Assembly: GCA_021789355.1 (NCBI GenBank)
Contig: JAJYJR010000084.1
Coordinates: forward strand, 1 to 13,661
Source of the DNA: Chloroflexota bacterium
GTDB taxonomy: Bacteria; Chloroflexota; Limnocylindria; Limnocylindrales; CSP1-4
Length of the DNA stretch: 13,661 nucleotides
Direction: 5' to 3'
This document shows, in pieces, positions 1 to 6,955 of the stretch. A program made the translations under genes and the position numbers. The stretch's first letter is position 1; every line of letters begins with the position of its first letter. The notes below the pieces were generated by a model. The model had not been told where the DNA came from and did not search any database. It saw only the letters and a list, made by a program, of their open reading frames with translations.

Positions 1-3
1 CCG

Positions 4-2475
4 GTGTCCGCCCCGCCGGCGTTGTCGACGTCGAACGCCCCACCCCGGTCCCCCCGGGCGCTGTGGGCGCCCGGAGCGCTGAGCCAGGCCGGACCGGCTG
101 CGCCCGTGGATCGCGGACCTGCCCCGGCGCCACCCGCGTCCGCCGGACCGTCACTCGCCGACCTCGAGCTCCGGCTGACCGGCCGGCTCCTCGCCTGGGT
201 GGGCGGCGCGGCGCTCCTGATCGGCATCGCGTTCCTGCTCAGCCTCGCCTTCAGTCGCGGATGGATCGGCCCAGAGGCTCGCGTCGTCGCAGGATTCGCC
301 GCCGGCGTGGTCCTGATGGCAGGCGGTGCCTGGTCCTTCGACCGCCACCAGCCGCTGTTCGGCCACGTCCTCACGGCGGTGGGCCTCGGCGCGATCTCGC
401 TGGCGCTCTTCGCGGCGACCAGGCTCTACGGCCTGATCCCACCCGAGATCGGGCTCGCCGCCACGCTGGTGACGGCCATCGGTGCGGCGGCCATCGCCGT
501 CCGCGCCGACTCCCAGGCGGTCGCTGCCTACGGGCTCGCGGCGGTCCTCGTCGCACCGCCGATTCTCGGGGCCCCGGCGACGATCGTCACCATCGGCTAC
601 CTGGCCACGCTGCTCGTGGGGACGACGCTCATCGCGCTGGCCCGCACCTGGAGCTGGCTTCCGCCGCTGGCGTTCCTGCTCTCGGCCCCCCAGCTCGTGG
701 CGTGGTTGGTGAGCGACCCGTTGCAGGCGACGGCACTCGTGTCGCTCGCGGGCTTCTGGCTGCTCAACGAGCTCGCCGCGGGCGGCGAGGAGTATCGAAG
801 ACCGGGCAACCTCCTCCGCGGGCCCACGGTGAGCCTCGTGCTGCTGAATGCGGTGTTCGTCGCCGGGTCCGGCTTGTACGTGCTTCGCGACGAACCGAGT
901 GTCGTGCGCGGCGCGTTGCTCGTGGCCCTCGCCCTGGGACACTTCACAGTCGGCGGATGGTTCCTGTGGCGACGGGGTGAGATCCACCCGTTCGGGATGC
1001 TCGTCACCGGTGTGGGCATCGCGGCACTGACCCTCGCCGTACCGATCGCGCTCAATGGTCCGGCCGTGGCTCTCGGCTGGACCGCGGAGGCAACGGTGCT
1101 GGCCTGGATCCACGGATGGCGGAGCCACCGCTTCGCGGGCCTCGCCGCGATCGTCATGGGCGGCCTTGCCATCGGGCACCTCATCGCGATCGAGCTCCCC
1201 GTGCACGACCTGGGGCCGCTGCTCACGGGCGAGCTCACCCCGACGGCGGGCGCGGTGCCATTCGTCAGCGGCGCCGGGCTCGCCCTCGTCTGCCTGCTTG
1301 CCGCCCTCGCGTTTTCAGGCGTCGTGGTCGCCGCACCCCCTGTTCGGCTCTCGCTGGCGGCGCTCGGCCTCCTCCTCGTCGCCTATGCCATGCCGTTCGA
1401 GGTCGACCGCCTGCCGCTCGTGGGCGGCCTCTCCGTCCTGGCGGTGGGCGCCGTGGTTGCGGAGACGCTGATCGTCGAGCGTGTTCCGGGGCCCACGACC
1501 GCGACGCTCCTGGCGTGGACGCGCGTTCTCTATGGCCCTGCGCTCGCGGCCATGGCGCTCGCCCTCGTCACCCTGGCGAGCGTCGAACTGCCAGTCGCGC
1601 TGCTGGGGAATGTGGCTCTGCCTGCCACTCCATTCGTCGATGAGGGGGCCATCGCCGGCGCCATCATCATCGCGGCGGCGGCCGCCATCGCGGTGGCGAC
1701 TCCTGACCGGGATGTGCGAGTAACAGGCGTCGTCCTCGCCACTTCGGTTGCGGCCTACCTGGCGCTCTTCGAGCTGCCGATCGCCGGTGTGGTCGTCTTC
1801 TGGTCGGCCCTCGCCATCGTGCAGTTCGGAGTCGCACGCTGGGACCGTGGCCTGGGGCCGGCGTGCGAAAGAGGATGGACGGTGCTGGTCGGCCTGGGGC
1901 TCCTCGGAACACTGGCCGAGATCGCGCCACCGGACCGGCTTGGCGTCCGCGAATGGGTCCCGGCGTCCGAGTGGGCCTCGATCCAGCATCCGCCCTTCGT
2001 CAGCGCCGCGACCGTTGCGCTGGGCGCCGTCATCGTGGCGCTGCTCGCCGGAATGCGTGAGCTGCGAGCGCGACCGTGGTCGATCCGCCTTGGAGTCGCC
2101 GCCGCCGGCCTCGGCGTCTACCTGCTTTCCATCGGCGTTGTCGACGAGTTCGCGGCCCGGGTCGGCGGTCCGATGGCGATCGAGGAGCTGCAGAAGCAGG
2201 CGCAGGTCGCGCTCTCGATCCTCTGGGCGATCCTCGGTGTCGCAGCGTTGATCGCCGGCATCCGTCTCGCCAACGCGACGGCCAGGCATCTGGGTCTTGC
2301 CCTCCTCGCGCTTGCGACGGTCAAGGTCTTCGTCGTCGACCTCGCGGCGCTCGACGTCGCCTATCGCGTGCTGTCCTTCATCGGCCTCGGCGTCCTGCTC
2401 CTCATCAGCGCCTACGCCTTCCAGTCGCTTCGGCCGCGACCGGGTGGGAGGGGAGGGACGGCCGCCGTGCATTGA
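4..2475 (+). CDS. DUF2339 family multi-pass membrane protein
   Basis: The 823-residue product is almost entirely hydrophobic, with some twenty or more predicted membrane helices. After a Pro/Ala-rich N-terminal segment (residues 1-50) comes the hallmark of DUF2339 membrane proteins: a short polar helix, then GRLLAWVGGAALLIGIAFLL (about residues 60-80), then a GWIGPEARV loop. The C-terminus (RVLSFIGLGVLLLISAYAFQ) is also typical of the family. The length fits the usual 600-1100 residues. The family has no established biochemical role; members sit in the cytoplasmic membrane. The frame stays open to the left edge, so the GTG at 4 may not be the true start and a longer N-terminal region may lie outside the window. 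There is no co-directional partner immediately downstream, where decayed sequence begins. Confidence 0.88.
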   Translation: MSAPPALSTSNAPPRSPRALWAPGALSQAGPAAPVDRGPAPAPPASAGPSLADLELRLTGRLLAWVGGAALLIGIAFLLSLAFSRGWIGPEARVVAGFAAGVVLMAGGAWSFDRHQPLFGHVLTAVGLGAISLALFAATRLYGLIPPEIGLAATLVTAIGAAAIAVRADSQAVAAYGLAAVLVAPPILGAPATIVTIGYLATLLVGTTLIALARTWSWLPPLAFLLSAPQLVAWLVSDPLQATALVSLAGFWLLNELAAGGEEYRRPGNLLRGPTVSLVLLNAVFVAGSGLYVLRDEPSVVRGALLVALALGHFTVGGWFLWRRGEIHPFGMLVTGVGIAALTLAVPIALNGPAVALGWTAEATVLAWIHGWRSHRFAGLAAIVMGGLAIGHLIAIELPVHDLGPLLTGELTPTAGAVPFVSGAGLALVCLLAALAFSGVVVAAPPVRLSLAALGLLLVAYAMPFEVDRLPLVGGLSVLAVGAVVAETLIVERVPGPTTATLLAWTRVLYGPALAAMALALVTLASVELPVALLGNVALPATPFVDEGAIAGAIIIAAAAAIAVATPDRDVRVTGVVLATSVAAYLALFELPIAGVVVFWSALAIVQFGVARWDRGLGPACERGWTVLVGLGLLGTLAEIAPPDRLGVREWVPASEWASIQHPPFVSAATVALGAVIVALLAGMRELRARPWSIRLGVAAAGLGVYLLSIGVVDEFAARVGGPMAIEELQKQAQVALSILWAILGVAALIAGIRLANATARHLGLALLALATVKVFVVDLAALDVAYRVLSFIGLGVLLLISAYAFQSLRPRPGGRGGTAAVH

Positions 2476-2479
2476 GTCA

Positions 2480-2521
2480 GCCCGAGGGAGGGTGACCTTG
2501 CCGCACATGCGGGCCTCGGGC
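2480..2521 (+). terminator. Nested inverted repeats after the DUF2339 gene
   Basis: Five bases after the stop codon, GCCCGAGG (2480-2487) is the exact complement of CCTCGGGC (2514-2521). A smaller stem, CCGC/GCGG, sits in the loop around 2501-2512. There is no T-run, so this is not a canonical intrinsic terminator, but its position fits a 3' end structure. A second near-palindrome, CATGCG-AG-CGCATG, follows at 2550-2563. Confidence 0.35.
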
Positions 2522-2602
2522 TCGCCGGCTCGAGTGGTCAGCCCACGATCATGCGAGCGCATGCGGCTGTGAGGACCATCTCGCGGACCCCTCAGTCACT
2601 GC

Positions 2603-3006
2603 TCGGCGCTACTGGGTGCGTTGACGCTGCCGCGGTCTCCGGCGGGGATCGGGGGCGGGGTGCTGGCGTCGAGCCGCTGCCAGCTGCTCCAGCCCGCTCC
2701 CCCGAAGGTGCTCCCGAACCACGACGTCCTGGTCGGAACGCGATCTGACGGCCGCCCCCTCCTGTGATCTGTGGCGGCCACCGACCGGCGGGCCGCCCTC
2801 GCGGCTGGCGGTGATCTACCTGCACGGCTCCCTGTGGCAGGCCCTCGACAAGGACGTTCTCACGCGACCCCTGTTCCGGCGCCTCGCCGGGCAAGGGCAC
2901 GTGATCGTAGACCTCGCGTACCCGCTCGCGACAGCGCACCAGGGTGCGATCCACGACGTCGCGCGTTGCCTGGCGCTGATGGTCCGAGACCGGATCGGGC
3001 ATCTAC
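2603..3006 (+). pseudogene. Eroded alpha/beta-hydrolase remnant with a frameshift
   Basis: Two adjacent + frames together read like one alpha/beta-hydrolase (esterase/lipase type) fragment. The first frame gives LPNHDVLVGTRSDGRPLL and meets a TGA at 2765. The next frame continues at 2763 with CDLWRPPTGGPPSRLAVIYL, then HGSLWQALDKDVLTRPLFRR, LAGQGHVIVDLAYPLA and IHDVARCLALM. HGSLW sits where the oxyanion-hole HGGGW-type motif of these hydrolases is expected, and VVDLAYPLA where VVDVAYRLAPE is. The nucleophile elbow (GxSxG), catalytic Asp and His regions are missing, and no start codon or SD belongs to it. I read it as a truncated, frameshifted pseudogene. An indel in the assembly could explain the frameshift but not the lost C-terminal half. 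Confidence 0.6.
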
Positions 3007-3025
3007 GAGAACCATCAGAGGGAAG

Positions 3026-3101
3026 TGGAGCGGGAGACGGGTCTCGAACCCGCGACATGCAGCTTGGAAGGCTGCCGCTCTGCCAACTGAGCTACTCCCG
3101 C
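3026..3101 (-). tRNA. tRNA-Gly (anticodon TCC)
   Basis: The reverse strand folds into a complete cloverleaf. The acceptor stem GCGGGAG (from 3101) pairs with CTCCCGC (to 3030), with discriminator U at 3029. The D arm is GCTC/GAGC. The anticodon stem GCAGC/GCTGC encloses loop CTTCCAA, giving anticodon TCC (plus positions 3066-3068), which reads GGA/GGG glycine codons. The T arm carries TTCGAGA. The 3' CCA is encoded (3026-3028). A weak extended -10-like TGC-TACCCT lies upstream on the - strand (hexamer 3130-3135). The following 257 bases up to 3358 hold no convincing gene. Confidence 0.96.
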
Positions 3102-3358
3102 CCGCGGGTCTTTCGGACCGGCGCGAGGAAGGGTAGCACGGGGCTGCGACCCGGACACTGGAGTCTCGTCGTGGGCCCAGCCTCGTCAAGTCCTCTGGGT
3201 CGATCGCAGTCAGCGGTGGCCTGGCTTGTCGTCCACCAAGCGCTGGCCGACTCGGTGCTGCGGCGACCGCGTCGCAGGTAGCGGACCCTGCCCCGACTTG
3301 CGTACCGTAGTAGCCGCCGACGGCTGCCCGATCTGGCGGAAGAAACGGCCCGCACCGC

Positions 3359-3783
3359 TCAGGAGGGCGAAGGCAGCCTGACCGAAGTCAAGATCGCGCG
3401 CGCGGCGGCCTCGCCTGCGGCCAGATCGGGGCCGCGAAGGCAGGCGACGAACTGGTGGTCGCCCGACCCGTCCGGTAACGTCGGCGCGGTCGCGCTGAGC
3501 GTCTCGTCCGCGCCGATTGCGGCGCAGATCCCGGGCGCCTCGCGCAGCACCGGGATGGCACGCCGTTCGAGGTGCGCGACGCCCACAGGGAGCTGCTCGG
3601 CTGCGGGTCGGGCCCGCGGAGCGGGATCCAGGCCACCAGCACCCCGTTCGACCAGAGACGCTGGAGGGGCCAGCAGGCCTCCAGCGTCGGCGGATCCGCC
3701 GAGCACTTCGCGGCGATCGGCTCGCGCGACACGAACGTGATGTCCTCCTTCCCGCCATGTTGAACCGGTGGCATCCCTGTCAC
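3359..3783 (-). pseudogene. Frameshifted gene of unknown family
   Basis: Two overlapping - frames each look coding over complementary halves. From 3783 to about 3600 one frame has strongly GC-rich third positions and reads EDITFVSREPIAAKCSADPP, TLEACWPLQRLWSNGVLVAW, IPLRGP. From about 3590 down to the TGA at 3359 the neighbouring frame takes over: HLERRAIPVLREAPGICAAI, then PDGSGDHQFVACLRGPDLAA and GEAAARAIL. Each frame degenerates into Arg/Ser-rich text where the other is good. Joined, they would encode about 140 residues. I do not recognise the family. Restoring one frame needs the equivalent of one missing base (or two extra) around 3590-3620. It is either a decayed gene or an intact gene with an assembly indel. 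Confidence 0.4.
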
Positions 3784-3844
3784 GTGCCAGGACGCGGAGA
3801 TGGACGTCTGCGACAGGAGCGTGTTCTGCCCCCGGGCCTATTGC

Positions 3845-3871
3845 CATGACCCTTCAGCCAGGGCCGTCATG
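3845..3871 (-). terminator. Hairpin downstream of the AbiE operon
   Basis: CATGAC (3845-3850) and GTCATG (3866-3871) are exact complements, with an additional short CCT/AGG pairing inside. This lies about 64 bases after the toxin stop codon on the - strand. No T-tract follows, so function as a terminator is only suggested by position. Confidence 0.3.
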
Positions 3872-3934
3872 CGCATCGGGCTATGTTCCCCGTGCCGACC
3901 CTTGGAACCCGGTGCGCTCATCTTGAGGAAGCCG

Positions 3935-4759
3935 TCAGCGGGGTTTCGTCCGGGGGACGAACCGACGGAAGGCCTTGACGAGCGGCTCGACGGTGGACCA
4001 GGCTGGCGGATCCCCCATGACGACGAGACCACCCTTCGTGCCGAACGTCTCCGCGAATGTGGCGAGGTGGCCATCAAACAGGGTGTGGAGGTCGGCGCCG
4101 GCAGGCAACTCGCTGTCCTCGCGGAACTTCTGCTCGACAAGTGGGGACAGCCTGTTGAGGTCATCCGCCGACACACCCTTCGTCGAGAATTGATACAGAT
4201 CGAACGCGTCGCGATCGAGCCCGCGGTCGACGAAGGCGCGGATCTTCTCGGCCAACCGCTCGAGGCGGGCGACGACGAGGAACGCCGTCTCTCGCCCGCG
4301 GATCGTGATCGTCTGCCGCTCCGGCTCGAGGATCAGCGGCGCGTCCCGGTGGATGCTCAGGGCGACCGTCATCTCGTCGACGCCGGACAGCGGATAGCAG
4401 GCGATCACCGGAAAGCGGAGACCCGTCGTGCCCAACTTCGTGAACCGCTCGATCCGCTTGACGACCTTCTGCGCCTCGGTTGTCGAGAGTGCCTCGCGGA
4501 TGGTGGCCTCGGTGAGCCGCCCGCCTGTCGCCAACACACCATCGAGGTCTCGCGAGAGCCGCGGACTGCCATCGATGAGGTTCATGATGGCCCCGCCTTT
4601 GAACGCCACCTTCCCGCCCACTTTGGGGTGCGCCGCGAGCAGGCCCGCGATCTGACCGAGGATCAGGGCGCGCTCGAAGTCGTCGAGCGGAACGCTCGCG
4701 TTCTCCGCCGCGCGAACGATCTCGGTCCGCAGGTTGACTCGCCGGTGTTGGTCGCTCAT
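3935..4759 (-). CDS. abiEii: AbiEii/AbiGii-family nucleotidyltransferase toxin (type IV TA / abortive infection)
   Basis: This 274-residue protein has the signatures of the AbiEii/AbiGii nucleotidyltransferase toxin family. Residues 54-57 are KGGA and residues 67-73 are RLSRDLD (the GG...DxD nucleotidyltransferase core with both acidic residues kept). Further on are ERLAEKIRAF (168-177) and DRDAFDLYQF (182-191), the conserved Lys and Asp region of the C-terminal half. Relatives transfer nucleotides to RNA targets (MenT toxins modify tRNA acceptor ends) and halt growth, for example on phage infection. The frame is open further upstream, but the ATG at 4759 is chosen because it overlaps the antitoxin stop as ATGA (4756-4759), implying translational coupling. 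No key residue is obviously missing, so the toxin is probably active. Base composition is slightly less GC-rich than in flanking genes, compatible with horizontal acquisition. Confidence 0.88.
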   Translation of the reverse strand: MSDQHRRVNLRTEIVRAAENASVPLDDFERALILGQIAGLLAAHPKVGGKVAFKGGAIMNLIDGSPRLSRDLDGVLATGGRLTEATIREALSTTEAQKVVKRIERFTKLGTTGLRFPVIACYPLSGVDEMTVALSIHRDAPLILEPERQTITIRGRETAFLVVARLERLAEKIRAFVDRGLDRDAFDLYQFSTKGVSADDLNRLSPLVEQKFREDSELPAGADLHTLFDGHLATFAETFGTKGGLVVMGDPPAWSTVEPLVKAFRRFVPRTKPR

Positions 4760-5532
4760 CGGCTCGCCCGAAGGATGCTGTCGGGCGGCCGGGGGAGAAA
4801 CAATCGCCACGTGGTGTTCTGGACGCTGTCGCCGGCCAGACGAGTCACTCCATCCTGAGACCGAGCCAGAGCGAGCAGGTCGGCGTTGGCGCGTGCTCGA
4901 ACGAGTTCGAGCAAGAACCCGAGGCGGCGGGCTGCGGCGACCGATGGGCGCTTCCGGAGCGCGGTCACCAGGTCGCGTTCAGTGACCTTGCCGGCCTCGA
5001 ACGCGTTGCGCAGGACGCGCGCGGTCTCGGCGTAGTCGAGCCGATAAGGCATGAACCGCACCTCGTCGACGAAGGCCTGCGCGATCGTCGCTACGACCAC
5101 CTGCTCTCCGCGCACGCTCGACGTGGTGCGAGCGGCGTGCGAGGTCTGCTCCGGCGAAACGACGAAGTGCACGCGGAAGGCCCCGTACGCGATGTCGGCC
5201 TGGCGTTGTGCCGTGATCGAGTACCAATGCGAGATGTCCTGGTCGTTGAGGCCGTGCAGCATGAGTGCGCCGTGGCCGCTGATGTAGCCGGAGGAGTCGA
5301 CGCGATTGATGGCTCGCGGCAGCGACGGTAGACGGCCTTGCGCCGTCGGCACCAGGTACAGCCCCTTCCGGAGGCGAAGGATCCGCTTGTCGGCGACAAG
5401 AGAGCGCAGGACAGCCATCGACAGCGGGGGGGTTGGGACGACCGGGCCGTGCTCGATCAGCCACGCCAACCCCTGCTCCTTCTGAGGCAGCGCGATGAGC
5501 CTATTCTCATGCAGCGTATTGATGTCCACCAC
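4756..5532 (-). CDS. abiEi: AbiEi-family antitoxin / transcriptional repressor
   Basis: The 258-residue product has an N-terminal winged-helix region (about residues 18-65, GLAWLIEHGPVVPTPPLSMA to RLRKGLYLVP). The AbiEi-type core motif SGYISGHGALMLHGL follows at about residues 80-95, then a C-terminal domain with an invariant-looking ATIAQAFVDEVRF segment. AbiEi antitoxins repress their own promoter through the winged helix and neutralise the toxin without stable complex formation (type IV). It precedes and overlaps the toxin gene by 4 bp. A TAG stop lies two codons upstream of the GTG at 5532, so the start can only be this GTG, the GTG at 5529, or something further in. Promoter spacing favours 5529 as a leaderless start; no Shine-Dalgarno is present. 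Confidence 0.85.
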   Translation of the reverse strand: MVDINTLHENRLIALPQKEQGLAWLIEHGPVVPTPPLSMAVLRSLVADKRILRLRKGLYLVPTAQGRLPSLPRAINRVDSSGYISGHGALMLHGLNDQDISHWYSITAQRQADIAYGAFRVHFVVSPEQTSHAARTTSSVRGEQVVVATIAQAFVDEVRFMPYRLDYAETARVLRNAFEAGKVTERDLVTALRKRPSVAAARRLGFLLELVRARANADLLALARSQDGVTRLAGDSVQNTTWRLFLPRPPDSILRASR

Positions 5533-6121
5533 AGAATGCTACATGAAAGTAGGCCGCCGTCAAGTGCCGCCGACCCCTCACTCGATGCCGGGCGCACGGA
5601 GCCACTCCTGCTTCCCGAGCACGGGTACGGTTGACAACAGTCAGCGCGATCTCGCCTCTCCCTGCCCGCACCGAGCCGGTCCCTCAGGGCAACCTGACGG
5701 CCGGCGTCCACGTCCGACCGCCGTCGTCGCTGCGGTACAGCTCTCGCCCGCGGCCGGCGTAGCCGGCGTAGCCGACGTCGAGGCGTTGGCTCGCGAACTC
5801 ATCAGGATCTGGCAATTGGCGCTGCAAGTGGTTCCCACTGTGCAGATCGGGCATGCAGGACCCCTGACGGTCTGGTTCGCCATCAGTGGTTTCGAGGATG
5901 GCTTGGTGTTCCCGGCCCGCCCACGCGGGCGCGAGAGACAGCCCCTGTCGCCGGCCCGGTACCGGAGCAAGATCTGGCCGGATGTGCCGCAGGCGATGCC
6001 GCCGGATGAGATCGCAATGGCAATGCTCATGGGGCTGGTGCGGGCGTTCGAGTACCGAAGGGCAGGAGCTGTCGTACAGGAAGCCGTCGAGCGAGTCAGG
6101 GCCCATCTCGCCATACCGTGA
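5495..6121 (+). CDS. Hypothetical protein; only the C-terminal ~117 residues look genuine
   Basis: The open frame is 208 codons, but residues 1-91 lie antisense to the abiEi start and to the BNR remnant and read as low-quality sequence. From residue about 92 (position 5768) the text becomes protein-like: VEALARELIRIWQLALQVVP, GPLTVWFAISGFEDGLVFP, then DEIAMAMLMGLVRAFEYRRA and VVQEAVERVRAHLAIP. This suggests a mixed alpha/beta fold ending in helices. I do not recognise the family. No credible start codon with SD exists near 5768; only a poorly placed TTG is available. The most likely reading is the 3' part of a gene whose 5' end was lost at about 5780. Third positions are less GC-rich than in neighbours, again consistent with decay or foreign origin. 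Confidence 0.4.
   Translation: MSLFSCSVLMSTTECYMKVGRRQVPPTPHSMPGARSHSCFPSTGTVDNSQRDLASPCPHRAGPSGQPDGRRPRPTAVVAAVQLSPAAGVAGVADVEALARELIRIWQLALQVVPTVQIGHAGPLTVWFAISGFEDGLVFPARPRGRERQPLSPARYRSKIWPDVPQAMPPDEIAMAMLMGLVRAFEYRRAGAVVQEAVERVRAHLAIP
5536..5563 (-). promoter_or_regulatory. Putative leaderless promoter of the abiE operon
   Basis: On the - strand, TTGACG (5558-5563) and TAGCAT (5536-5541) are separated by 16 bp and resemble -35 and -10 boxes (5/6 and 4/6 matches). The -10 ends only 3 bases before the GTG at 5532 and 6 before the GTG at 5529. Transcription starting at the usual distance would therefore begin at or next to the 5529 GTG, giving a leaderless mRNA. The spacer holds a small inverted repeat, CTAC-N6-GTAG, a possible half-site pair for AbiEi autorepression. 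Confidence 0.5.
5684..5785 (-). pseudogene. BNR/Asp-box repeat remnant
   Basis: The - strand encodes DVGYAGYAGRGRELYRSDDG followed by GRTWTPAVRLP and TGA (5684-5686). YRSDDGGRTWT is a textbook Asp-box (S-x-D-x-G-x-x-W), as found in BNR/sortilin-like beta-propeller proteins. Upstream of about 5785 in the same frame the sequence no longer resembles such repeats. A real BNR protein would have many blades, so this looks like the last blade of a destroyed gene. It ends where the coding-like part of the opposite-strand hypothetical begins. Confidence 0.45.
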
Positions 6122-6210
6122 CGGCTCCGCTGGGACCGGCACCTTCCGCAGTTGGCACTTGATCGAACGGCGTCTTGCTCCCGTCCCGCCGCGACCTCTC
6201 GAGGCGTCGA

Positions 6211-6426
6211 CTACGCCGCTCGAGCCTCGCGAATGCGGAGATCGACCCTGCCAGGGACGGGGACCATCTGGTCGTACAGGGTCTCGAGCTCGGCCCACAG
6301 CCTCGCGACCTCCGGGTCATCAATGTCGCGACTCCGAACGCCGTAGTCGATTGTCGCGAGGATGCCGCCCTCCCAGCCGACCTTATCGGCCAGGAGGCGG
6401 AGGCTCATCTTCCGTCGTGCGCTCAT
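6211..6426 (-). CDS. Small hypothetical protein (71 aa)
   Basis: The ATG at 6426 is chosen over upstream in-frame starts because AGGTGA lies 8 bases before it. The product starts MSARRKMSLRLLADKVGWEG and continues GILATIDYGVRSRDIDDPEV, ARLWAELETLYDQM, ending in a charged RVDLRIREARAA tail. It is a soluble, mostly helical, acidic protein with a compact conserved-looking core (ADKVGWEGG...YG...IDDPE...LW). I know of no assigned function. A second ATG six codons in (6408) is possible but has its purine stretch too close. It is followed on the - strand by about 90 unassigned bases and preceded by the 124-aa gene 125 bp upstream, so the two could share a transcript. Confidence 0.55.
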   Translation of the reverse strand: MSARRKMSLRLLADKVGWEGGILATIDYGVRSRDIDDPEVARLWAELETLYDQMVPVPGRVDLRIREARAA

Positions 6427-6551
6427 GCTGGTCTTCACCTCTGCGCCGGCGATGAACCAATGTGACGCGCGCGTCGCGGGGATCACGGCCACGTCGTCCG
6501 TGTTCGGCGTCTACCTGGCGCCGCCGGCCTCCCGCCGCCAGCACGGAGGGA

Positions 6552-6926
6552 CTAGAAGCCCCAGCGCCCCGGTTTGCTGGCATCAAGGCGGTCGGCAAGT
6601 CGCACGAGCGTGAGCGTTGCCTGCGCGACGGCGAACGCGTGGACATCAGTGGCGTCGGCATCGTGGACCACGGCATTCGCGAGTCCGACTGCGGCCTTCG
6701 CGAATCGCCGGATCTCCTCGTTGGAGGGCCCCGGCAACCGGGTCGCAAAGAACAAGTCGAGGCGGGACTTCGCGTCGTTCCGTGCGGGCATGACCGCTCC
6801 GCGCACGACCATTGACTCGTCGAACACGAGTTCGGCGAGGTCGATCAGGATCTCGCGGCACCGCCGTCCGACATCCTGAAAGTCGTCGACCGTGCTGGCC
6901 GTCGCGAGCTCGTCCTTCAAGTCCAT
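6552..6926 (-). CDS. Hypothetical helical protein, probably 5'-frameshifted
   Basis: From the ATG at 6926 the product is 124 residues: MDLKDELATASTVDDFQDVG, RRCREILIDLAELVFDESMV, then a helical region with NEEIRRFAKAAVGLANAVVH and a C-terminal AFAVAQATLTLVRLADRLDA. From memory this resembles a helical domain at the C-terminus of uncharacterised, sometimes Abi/HEPN-like, proteins; I cannot confirm a family and see no clear RxxxxH motif. There is no SD before 6926. The neighbouring frame from ATG 7026 encodes MAGFGVGFLVLAAAVVSLAD and IQALERRLDGL, i.e. a membrane helix plus a helix that would flow into KDELATAS if one base near 6918 were removed. The gene may therefore be a frameshifted membrane-anchored protein of about 158 residues. 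That 5' part overlaps the start of the PD40 gene on the other strand. Confidence 0.5.
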   Translation of the reverse strand: MDLKDELATASTVDDFQDVGRRCREILIDLAELVFDESMVVRGAVMPARNDAKSRLDLFFATRLPGPSNEEIRRFAKAAVGLANAVVHDADATDVHAFAVAQATLTLVRLADRLDASKPGRWGF

Positions 6927-6955
6927 CCAGGCGCCGTTCCAGGGCTTGGATGGAC
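6921..6955. repeat. Inverted repeat containing both divergent start codons
   Basis: GTCCATCCA (6921-6929) and TGGATGGAC (6947-6955) are exact 9-bp complements separated by 17 bp. The left arm contains the ATG of the - strand gene (6926-6924) and the right arm the ATG of the + strand PD40 gene (6950-6952), so both genes begin with the same TGGATGGAC context. This may be an operator or hairpin, or a chance consequence of a rearrangement junction. Confidence 0.4.

Noticed and set aside
151..1206. Long - strand open frame opposite the DUF2339 gene
   Set aside because: It is Arg/Glu/His-rich antisense text typical of GC-rich genes; the + strand matches a known membrane family.
3026..3101. tRNA-Gly as an attachment site for an island carrying abiE
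   Set aside because: The abiE genes lie on the 5' side of the tRNA, whereas integration normally uses the 3' end. I found no duplicated tRNA 3' segment and no integrase.
3800..4858. 352-codon + strand frame opposite the AbiEii toxin
   Set aside because: It is antisense to a gene with recognisable nucleotidyltransferase motifs and reads as Arg/Asp-rich shadow sequence.
5580..5630. Short - strand peptide VPVLGKQEWLRAPGIE ending in TGA
   Set aside because: It looks protein-like, but about 17 residues with no start or recognisable family are too little to call a gene remnant.
5631..5636. TTGACA on the + strand upstream of the hypothetical tail
   Set aside because: No -10-like hexamer lies at 16-18 bp, and the gene downstream lacks a credible start.
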